Below, one piece after another: positions 14,475 through 19,692 of a stretch of DNA of 19,692 bases. The notes beneath the pieces were generated by a model. It saw only the letters and a program-made list of their open reading frames with translations. It searched no databases and was not told where the DNA came from. A program made the translations under genes and the position numbers. The stretch is taken from the NCBI GenBank assembly GCA_001412335.1, contig LKUF01000486.1, positions 1 to 19,692 on the forward strand, read 5' to 3'. Numbering within the stretch: the first letter of the stretch is position 1; each line of letters begins with the position of its first letter. The stretch comes from Methanolinea sp. SDB. Its GTDB lineage: Archaea; Halobacteriota; Methanomicrobia; Methanomicrobiales; Methanospirillaceae.

Positions 14475-15695
14475 CTACCCGATCTCCCTTCCGCATCCTG
14501 ATTCGAATGCAGCGTCCTTCACTGCACGTGCAATTGCGCGGGTGACCTCCCTGTCCAGGACCGTAGGCAGCACGTGATCCCTGTGGGGGCGTGGGACATA
14601 ATCGGCGAGCGCATGAGCCGCAGCCACCTTCATCTCGTCCGTGATCCGGGTGGCAAAGGCGTCAAGCGCACCCCGGAACACCCCGGGGAATGCAAGGGCG
14701 TTGTTTATCTGGTTGGGATAGTCGCTCCTCCCTGTCCCGACCACCGCCGCACCGCCCGCCTTCGCCTGATCAGGCATGATCTCGGGGACGGGATTGGCCA
14801 TTCCAAACACAATCGGGTCGTCGTTCATTGTCCGGACCATCTCCGGAGTCACCAGTCCGCCGGTGGATACCCCTATGAAGGCGTCCGCTCCCTCCAGGGC
14901 ATCGGCAAGTGTCCCCTGCCTGCCACTCCGGTTCGTCTCGTCGGCGACGATGAACTTGTACTTGTTGGCATACAGGCCCTTCCGTTCCCTGTGGATGATC
15001 CCCTGGGTATCGCAGACGATGATATCCCTGACACTCTGGCAGTAATCGGGGTTGTACCCGATGCACCGGAGGAGGCGGACGATCGCATACCCTGCCGCAC
15101 CAGCACCACAGACCACGATGTTTAAGTCCTCGAAGTTCTTCCCGGTTGCCCTGCACGCATTGAGAAGTGCCGCAAGCACCGTGATAGCCGTGCCGTGCTG
15201 GTCATCGTGCATAACCGGTATGCCGATGTCCTGGAGCGCCTCTTCCACTTCGAAACATTTTGGCGCCGCGATGTCCTCAAGATTGATTCCCCCGAATACA
15301 GGGGCGATATTTTTCACCTCGTCTACAAAATCGGTGTGATAACTCTCGAAACAGATGGGAAATGCATCGATCCCTGCAAACTTTTTGAAGAGGATTGCCT
15401 TCCCCTCCATGACGGGAATAGCAGCATACCCCCCAATGTTGCCAAGCCCGAGGACCGCGGACCCATCGGAGATTATTGCAATGCTGTTTCCTTTCAGGGT
15501 ATATTTATAGGCCATATCCCTGTTCCTGTGAATGGCCCTGCAGACCTCGGCAACACCGGGAGTGTAAGCCCGTGAAAGGTCACGCCTTGTCTCCAGGGGC
15601 ACCTTGGAGCGGATCTCGATCTTTCCCCGGTGCACCGCATGAAGCTCGAGGGCTTCCTTGTATATATCTCCTGGACCATTCCCCTCTATTGACAT
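14475..15695 (-). CDS. NAD(P)-dependent malic enzyme
   Basis: Oxidative decarboxylation of malate to pyruvate, about 406 residues from ATG 15695, the usual length of the short bacterial and archaeal form. Seen in order: RRDLSRAYTPGVAEVC with the catalytic Tyr, SDGSAVLGLGNIGGYAAIPVMEGKA with the catalytic Lys, metal-ligand segment INLEDIAAPKCFEVEE, IPVMHDDQHGTAI, and the Rossmann motif VVCGAGAAGYAIV for the nicotinamide cofactor; MANPVPEIMPDQA and GRSDYPNQINN follow near the C-terminus as in all members. NAD versus NADP preference is not resolved. Alternative in-frame starts are ATG 15707 and 15716; ATG 15695 is preferred because GGTGG lies six nucleotides upstream. The promoter is probably the palindromic TATA element at 15763-15776 shared with the divergent nuclease gene. 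Role: anaplerotic supply of pyruvate. Confidence 0.92.
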   Translation of the reverse strand: MSIEGNGPGDIYKEALELHAVHRGKIEIRSKVPLETRRDLSRAYTPGVAEVCRAIHRNRDMAYKYTLKGNSIAIISDGSAVLGLGNIGGYAAIPVMEGKAILFKKFAGIDAFPICFESYHTDFVDEVKNIAPVFGGINLEDIAAPKCFEVEEALQDIGIPVMHDDQHGTAITVLAALLNACRATGKNFEDLNIVVCGAGAAGYAIVRLLRCIGYNPDYCQSVRDIIVCDTQGIIHRERKGLYANKYKFIVADETNRSGRQGTLADALEGADAFIGVSTGGLVTPEMVRTMNDDPIVFGMANPVPEIMPDQAKAGGAAVVGTGRSDYPNQINNALAFPGVFRGALDAFATRITDEMKVAAAHALADYVPRPHRDHVLPTVLDREVTRAIARAVKDAAFESGCGREIG

Positions 15696-15762
15696 TTCGT
15701 CCACCATGTATGACATTGTGACGATACGGTGATGAAAGTTTTCAAGACACCAGATCAGGGTA

Positions 15763-15776
15763 CCAATACTTATTGG
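15763..15776. promoter_or_regulatory. palindromic TATA element shared by divergent malic enzyme and nuclease genes
   Basis: CCAATACTTATTGG has six-base inverted arms (CCAATA/TATTGG) around CT and reads as a TATA box in both directions. On the plus strand its centre is 28 nt from ATG 15798, predicting a leaderless nuclease mRNA. On the minus strand it predicts a start near 15745 and a leader of about 50 nt carrying the GGTGG ribosome site of the malic enzyme. Only one box is evident in the 100 bp gap. Confidence 0.5.
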
Positions 15777-15797
15777 CTAACGGGACAAGAATTTACC

Positions 15798-16754
15798 ATG
15801 GAAGCCTCGAATATCATAATATCCGTCATATCAGTTTTTTTTCTCACTTCACTACTCGCGTTTGCAGGATGCAGCGATACCGGCTTCGCGACGGATGGAA
15901 CAGATTTCGACCCGGGCCAGACCTACGACGCCAGGGTGATACGCGTAGCAGATGGGGATACTATCGTCGTGCAGTTACCCCGGGGGAACGAAGAGAGGGT
16001 GCGGGTACTCGGGGTGGACTGCCCCGAGACCGATCTTTCCGCCAACGTGCCCGGGGAATACCCTGGCATCGACGATCCCTCGCATCTTGCCCTCTGGGGG
16101 GAGAGAGCCAGACAGTTTACTTCCAATACCCTGGACGGTACATCCATAACACTTCAATTCGATAGCCAGGCAGGGATCCGTGACCGGTATGACCGCCTGC
16201 TCGCCTACGTCATCCTGCAGGACGACCGGGATCTCGGCAGAATGCTGATCGAAAACGGGATGGCAAGGGTCTACACCGGCGAGGATTTCGCCCGCAAAGC
16301 TGGCTACCTGGCAGCGGAGAAGGCAGCGAAGACGGGTGGAACCGGCCTCTGGAACTCTGAAGGCGATCTTTTGGTTTCTATCACCCCCGTTCCCATAGAT
16401 ACGCCAACAAGCGGCGTATTCATCGCGTCGGTCCACTACAACGCAGCAGGCGATGACCGGGAGAACGTAAACGACGAATACCTCGTCATTGCCAATGCAG
16501 GACCAGGCGAGCATGACCTCACCGGCTGGACGCTCTCCGGGCCTACCCAAATCCCATTCGTCTTCAGCCCATTCCTGCTCGCACCGGGAGGGGAAGTCGT
16601 GGTCCACACCGGAAGCGGAATAGATTCCGGGACCGACCTCTTCCGGGATCTCTCCTCGCCTGCCCTTGGAAACCAGGGAGGCAGGCTGGACCTTTCCGAC
16701 AGCGAGGGAAGCGTCGTCTCCTCGTTTTCATGGGGCACCGCCGCCAGAGGGTGA
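15798..16754 (+). CDS. secreted thermonuclease-like (SNase) lipoprotein with C-terminal lamin-tail domain
   Basis: 318 residues from ATG 15798, placed 28 nt after the TATA element. Residues 5-24 form a hydrophobic signal ending in AFAGC, a lipobox with C25 as the likely lipid-anchored residue. A staphylococcal-nuclease domain follows (about 40-187): VIRVADGDTIVV, RVLGVDCPET with R69 and D74, WGERARQF with E102, and DRYDRLLAYV with R133. These match the catalytic Arg, Ca-binding Asp, general-base Glu and second Arg of the family, so active Ca-dependent nuclease is expected outside the cell. Residues about 205-315 (GVFIASVHYNAAGDD..NDEYLVIANAG, LTGWTLSG, LAPGGEVVVHTG, LDLSDSEGSVVSSFSW) form a lamin-tail domain, a beta sandwich often joined to extracellular nucleases. 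The upstream ATGs near 15729 precede the promoter and are rejected. Its 3' end overlaps the convergent polymerase gene by 27 bp. Confidence 0.87.
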   Translation: MEASNIIISVISVFFLTSLLAFAGCSDTGFATDGTDFDPGQTYDARVIRVADGDTIVVQLPRGNEERVRVLGVDCPETDLSANVPGEYPGIDDPSHLALWGERARQFTSNTLDGTSITLQFDSQAGIRDRYDRLLAYVILQDDRDLGRMLIENGMARVYTGEDFARKAGYLAAEKAAKTGGTGLWNSEGDLLVSITPVPIDTPTSGVFIASVHYNAAGDDRENVNDEYLVIANAGPGEHDLTGWTLSGPTQIPFVFSPFLLAPGGEVVVHTGSGIDSGTDLFRDLSSPALGNQGGRLDLSDSEGSVVSSFSWGTAARG

Positions 16755-18722
16755 GGAGGGCGTCCCTGCCCGGGCTTCTTCGAAGGCGAACCGCATCTCA
16801 GCCCAGGCCTTCTCCAGGAGTTTTGTGTAATAGGTCCTGTCACAGGTGGTTGCCAGCCAGTCCAGTTCCACCTCCCACGTGCGTGAGTCGGTGACAACGT
16901 ACGCGATCTCCATGCCCGGGGCCGGCTCGATTCCCGCCCTTCTGCAGGCTTCCACGGCCGATGCCTCGGGGCATCTCCGGGAATACGAGAGCCGGCTTAC
17001 CTGGCGGCGGATCACCATCTCTGCCGGTTCCGCGGTAGAGATCCTCTCTTTTGCCTCACGGTACAGCAGGTGCGCCCCGTCCTCCATCTCCTCGAGATCG
17101 CGGCGGGTGCGGGCACCCTTCATCAGTTCGAGGATGGCGTTTTGCATGGACTTCACGCAGGCAGGAGAGTCCCTCCTCCTGGCGGCAATCCCCCGTGTCT
17201 TCATGTTACCGTCTTCATGCCTCCCATAATACCTGTTGTATGCGCCAAAGCCGTCAGGCATGGAAAGAAAGACGATCCAGTCGTAGGTGTCAAGAGTGGT
17301 ATGCAGGCCCGTCTCCTGCTCGACACGCTGTTTCAGGGCGCCAGGAGGCCGCACCCCCCTGATCCAGAGGCAATCCACGATCCCGTGCAGCACCTCGAAG
17401 CCCATCCCCTCGGCGATGTCGCGGCTGGCAAGCAGGATGTCACGGGCATGACCGGTGATCTGCTCGTGAACCTCTATCCTCCCGAACCTGGCGTTCCGGT
17501 ATCCCGTGTAGCCAAAACAGGTGACCAGCATCCACTTGAGCAGCGAGTCGATGCCTGCATAGCGGGGGTCGATCGCCTTTCTCTGCTTGGTCTCTTTCCG
17601 GAGCGCCAGCAGGGGGTCCAGCACCGCCGGGAGAAATCCCTCTCTCTCCGGGTCATGCAGGGTCTCTGGGGAGAGGTTGTACCTGACGATGATAGAGGGG
17701 TAGAGCGAAGTGAAATCGATCTCGTGGACCCTCTCGTAGAGGCCGGGGCGAGGCTGGAACATCATGCCCCCCCGGTCGGCGGCCTTCAGTTCGGAGAAGC
17801 GCCTCACACCCTCGGGGTCATTCTTGCGGTAGGGGACGGCGATGCCCTGCCTGAGCGCCTCATAGACCTCGTAGGCTGATATGAGTGTCCCGGCAGTGAA
17901 CCGGGCCGCAAGGTTTGGAGAGAGACCGGAGAGGCGGGAGGCGAGGATGATCCCTGGAAGATCGCTCTCGCGGTAGTTGAAGCTCTGCCGGGTGTCGATC
18001 AGTACACGCCCTTCCGGGATGAGTGACCCGCACCGGAATTCCACCCTCCCGTAGCTCTGGTAGGACCTGCCCTCCATTCGCCGGAACCGGCCTGTACGGC
18101 TGATACAGGTCTCTATTCCATATCGGCGGGCTCGTGAGAGTATCCGGGGGATCCATACGTCTGACAGGGGAAAGAGGATGACGTCCGGGTCACAGCCCCC
18201 GACGAGGCCGGCAAGGTCGGAGAGGATGGCCTGCTCGCTCCCTGCCAGCCTCTCGCACCGCTCGTGGACCACCTCCATTCCGGTGATGCGCCCCTGCGCA
18301 GACGGGTTGTCTGAAACCGTTATCTCCATGACGTCCGGCGGAACTGAAAAATCGGGGTCGAAACGGGATTCTCCTGGCTCCCCGCACGGGAAGATGCCCT
18401 GTTCTGCCATGTAGCGCTGGTCCAGGCGGAGATCTGTGTTGTAGAGCTGCGCCTCAAACCCGGTCTGCCGTTCAATGGCTGTGGCAACCTCACGTCCGGC
18501 TCCGATCCGGTAACCTTCCAGCTCCCCGGAGATGGTCCGGAAGGTACACTCCGCCACCTCGTACCTGGCACCGAGGGCATCGAGAAGCTCCCAGTGGGCA
18601 TGGGGGTCGGGGAGGTGGAGATAGAAGGAGGGCCGGTAGGGGATAGAGACGCGGCGAACGCCTGAAGGGCTCTTCTCCCAGAGCTCAACCCCGTCCCTGT
18701 ACGTTGAATCAATGATCCACAC
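16728..18722 (-). CDS. family-B DNA polymerase, PolB2-like, with degenerate exonuclease
   Basis: 664 residues from GTG 18722, which follows GGAGGAGGAGAG and overlaps the 78-residue gene by 14 bp. Motif A is EIDFTSLYPSII with catalytic D336. Motif B is LKWMLVTCFGYTGY: K396 is kept, but the usual Asn of K-x3-NSxYG is Val and the Tyr is Phe. Motif C is HGIVDCLW instead of YGDTDS, so the second, metal-binding Asp is kept (D450) and the first is Ile. The N-terminal half aligns with the exonuclease domain of family-B polymerases, but I see no DxE (only VMEITVSDNP at 131-140), so proofreading is probably lost. The protein is shorter than replicative archaeal PolB (about 770-800). It fits the archaeal PolB2 group, thought to act in repair or lesion bypass rather than replication; whether this one polymerises is not shown. 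Encoded last in a coupled operon. Confidence 0.85.
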   Translation of the reverse strand: MWIIDSTYRDGVELWEKSPSGVRRVSIPYRPSFYLHLPDPHAHWELLDALGARYEVAECTFRTISGELEGYRIGAGREVATAIERQTGFEAQLYNTDLRLDQRYMAEQGIFPCGEPGESRFDPDFSVPPDVMEITVSDNPSAQGRITGMEVVHERCERLAGSEQAILSDLAGLVGGCDPDVILFPLSDVWIPRILSRARRYGIETCISRTGRFRRMEGRSYQSYGRVEFRCGSLIPEGRVLIDTRQSFNYRESDLPGIILASRLSGLSPNLAARFTAGTLISAYEVYEALRQGIAVPYRKNDPEGVRRFSELKAADRGGMMFQPRPGLYERVHEIDFTSLYPSIIVRYNLSPETLHDPEREGFLPAVLDPLLALRKETKQRKAIDPRYAGIDSLLKWMLVTCFGYTGYRNARFGRIEVHEQITGHARDILLASRDIAEGMGFEVLHGIVDCLWIRGVRPPGALKQRVEQETGLHTTLDTYDWIVFLSMPDGFGAYNRYYGRHEDGNMKTRGIAARRRDSPACVKSMQNAILELMKGARTRRDLEEMEDGAHLLYREAKERISTAEPAEMVIRRQVSRLSYSRRCPEASAVEACRRAGIEPAPGMEIAYVVTDSRTWEVELDWLATTCDRTYYTKLLEKAWAEMRFAFEEARAGTPSSPSGGGAP

Positions 18723-18945
18723 CGGCTCTCTCCTCCTCCTTCAGGAGCTCGATGGCTATTGAGAAGAACGCCGCCTCCAGGGGGTCGTCGAAGGCATAGA
18801 ACGCTTCGCTGGAATGCCTTTTTGCCATCTCCACCAGCCTGGCGGCATATATCCTGTCAGGCTCCGGCAACCGGCGGGCAGCCCGCTCCCATCGCACTGC
18901 CAGGTCACGGACACCCATCCTGACGCTCTCAAAACTCCTCCCCAT
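18709..18945 (-). CDS. small helical protein of the PolB2 operon, unknown function
   Basis: 78 residues, predicted all-helical and charged: VRMGVRDLAVRWERAARRL, then DRIYAARLVEMAKRHSSEAF, then DPLEAAFFSIAIELLKEEER. No known domain is recognised. The ATG at 18945 overlaps the stop codon of the upstream gene as TGATG and is preceded by GGAGGGGATC, so translation is coupled; its 3' end overlaps the polymerase start by 14 bp. The tight packing implies a stoichiometric role with the two neighbours, perhaps as an adaptor or subunit. It is too short for a confident guess about mechanism. Confidence 0.8.
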   Translation of the reverse strand: MGRSFESVRMGVRDLAVRWERAARRLPEPDRIYAARLVEMAKRHSSEAFYAFDDPLEAAFFSIAIELLKEEERAGVDH

Positions 18946-19472
18946 CAGATCCCCTCCAGCGTGGTCTGCCCTGCAGGAAGACTCCTGCGCCGGCGTACCG
19001 TTCCCCTCCGGGGATTACGCGTGGCAGAGGGGAGAGGGGTCTGGGGCGCGATATGGAAGACACGGTGCGCAAACCGGGCTATCTCGTCAAAGGCTTGGTC
19101 CGGCTGCGGGGAGTACAGGACCACGAGCGAGCTCTGGCCGGCGTCATGAAGTGCGCTGCCGACGGCATCGACCACGTCCCGGGCATCGTCATAGAGAGAC
19201 GGGTCATGCTCCACGAAGATGATGGTATGATAGGACTCCCGGAGAATCGTCAGGAGCTGGAAGGCGGTGAAGGCCCGTCTCACCTCGATGTTGACCGATC
19301 TGCGGTTGATGCCCGCAAGAAGGCGGGAGTAGTTTCCGCTGATGAAGAGGAAGAGAAACCTCTGGAGCACCGGGTTGTCGTTCAAGCCCGCAAGAACCAC
19401 GTCATCCGGGGCGATGACCGCCGAGAAGGTTCCGGTCCTGAGGGTGACTGCCGGGTGCAGATCGAACTCCAT
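18945..19472 (-). CDS. RecA/RadA-like protein lacking Walker A, first gene of the PolB2 operon
   Basis: About 175 residues from ATG 19472. It has RecA-fold strands but no P-loop: where Walker A is expected the sequence reads TLRTGTFSAVIAPDDVVLAGL. A Walker-B-like strand HTIIFVEHDP (82-91) and the strand SLVVLYSPQPD (115-125), followed by ARFAHRVFHI, match the beta strands after the ATP site in RecA/RadA. It is therefore probably an inactive RecA-like scaffold. The C-terminal tail is strongly basic (RNPRRGTVRRRRS) and ends in QTTLEGI, close to a PCNA-interacting motif but lacking the final aromatic pair. The start is uncertain: the frame continues to TTG 19499 and TTG 19577, but the longest form would run through the AT-rich divergent promoter region. 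Translationally coupled to the 78-residue gene. A role in loading or steering the polymerase is inferred from context. Confidence 0.72.
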   Translation of the reverse strand: MEFDLHPAVTLRTGTFSAVIAPDDVVLAGLNDNPVLQRFLFLFISGNYSRLLAGINRRSVNIEVRRAFTAFQLLTILRESYHTIIFVEHDPSLYDDARDVVDAVGSALHDAGQSSLVVLYSPQPDQAFDEIARFAHRVFHIAPQTPLPSATRNPRRGTVRRRRSLPAGQTTLEGI

Positions 19473-19551
19473 GCCTAGTGCTGCGGCAGCGATCTTCAAT
19501 AAGGCTGGAGAGCAGGCGGGGTGAAAGTGGGATGAAAAACTATATCTCCTG

Positions 19552-19560
19552 GTATAAAAT
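19552..19560 (+). promoter_or_regulatory. TATA box of the gene at 19600, perhaps shared with the divergent operon
   Basis: GTATAAAAT predicts a plus-strand start near 19580, leaving a leader of about 20 nt with GGAGAG at 19589-19594. On the minus strand the same element reads GATTTTATACC and could start the RecA-like/PolB2 operon near 19530, upstream of TTG 19499 and ATG 19472. Confidence 0.5.
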
Positions 19561-19599
19561 CCATCATATTTGCCCAATTTTCTCTTTTGGAGAGATTAA

Positions 19600-19692
19600 A
19601 TGCCTCCTCACTGTTTTGTGTGGGAAGACAGAAACGAAGTGGTTACCCGGGATCCCAATCCAGTCACTCACAACCGCCGCCGGGGCGTCCTC
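19600..19692 (+). CDS. start of an unidentified gene, cut by the window end
   Basis: ATG 19600 has GGAGAG five nucleotides upstream and a TATA box about 44 nt upstream. The frame stays open for 31 codons to the window end (MPPHCFVWEDRNEVVTRDPN, then PVTHNRRRGVL). Too short to recognise. It is divergent from the PolB2 operon and may share its promoter region. Confidence 0.5.
   Translation, partial: MPPHCFVWEDRNEVVTRDPNPVTHNRRRGVL

Noticed and set aside
17070..17879. Plus-strand frame of 269 codons opposite the polymerase gene
   Set aside because: Antisense to the conserved palm motifs A, B and C; no start signals or known domain.

Overview
The window looks like chromosomal DNA of a mesophilic methanogenic archaeon, most likely of the order Methanomicrobiales. 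The grounds are: proteins of types common in that group (DUF169 protein, adenosine-specific kinase, SLC12-type cation-chloride cotransporter, divergent PAS histidine kinase, PolB2-type DNA polymerase); AT-rich TATA boxes about 25-30 nt upstream of many start codons, giving apparently leaderless mRNAs; Shine-Dalgarno sites mainly on genes inside operons or with leaders; and moderately high GC coding DNA. I see no rRNA, tRNA, insertion sequence, integrase or CRISPR array.

Layout. 1-3383 (+): a compact RNB-domain exoribonuclease, a stand-alone ModF-like ABC ATPase and a DUF169 protein. 3390-4583 (-): an M24 metallopeptidase, convergent with DUF169. 4726-5148 (+): a small membrane-anchored protein with a CxxC. 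5170-6183 (-): an adenosine-specific kinase family protein, with a HEAT-repeat protein upstream of it. 6496-9967 (-): a COG3044-type ABC-class ATPase, and upstream of it a membrane PAS sensor kinase fused to a GNAT acetyltransferase domain. 10326-12494 (+): a cation-chloride cotransporter. 12767-13195 (+): a ribbon-helix-helix/coiled-coil protein behind a repeat-rich upstream region. 13535-14341 (+): a proline dehydrogenase family protein. 14475-15695 (-): NAD(P)-dependent malic enzyme, divergent from 15798-16754 (+), a secreted nuclease lipoprotein with a lamin-tail domain. 16728-19472 (-): a tightly coupled three-gene operon encoding a RecA-like protein without a P-loop, a 78-residue helical protein and a family-B DNA polymerase with a degenerate exonuclease and unusual active-site motifs. 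19600-end (+): the start of another gene.

The strongest candidate for an unusual system is the 16728-19472 operon. Its layout (RecA-like accessory, small helical protein, diverged polymerase) recalls bacterial mutagenesis cassettes, and the RecA-like protein ends in a basic tail followed by a PCNA-binding-like QTTLEGI. The second is the sensor kinase at 8120-9967: an intact-looking ATP-binding domain, a phosphoacceptor motif in which His and Asp appear exchanged, and a fused acetyltransferase. The third is the inverted and direct repeat cluster upstream of the ribbon-helix-helix gene, which could be an autoregulatory operator. All functional statements rest on motif reading; no database search was run.
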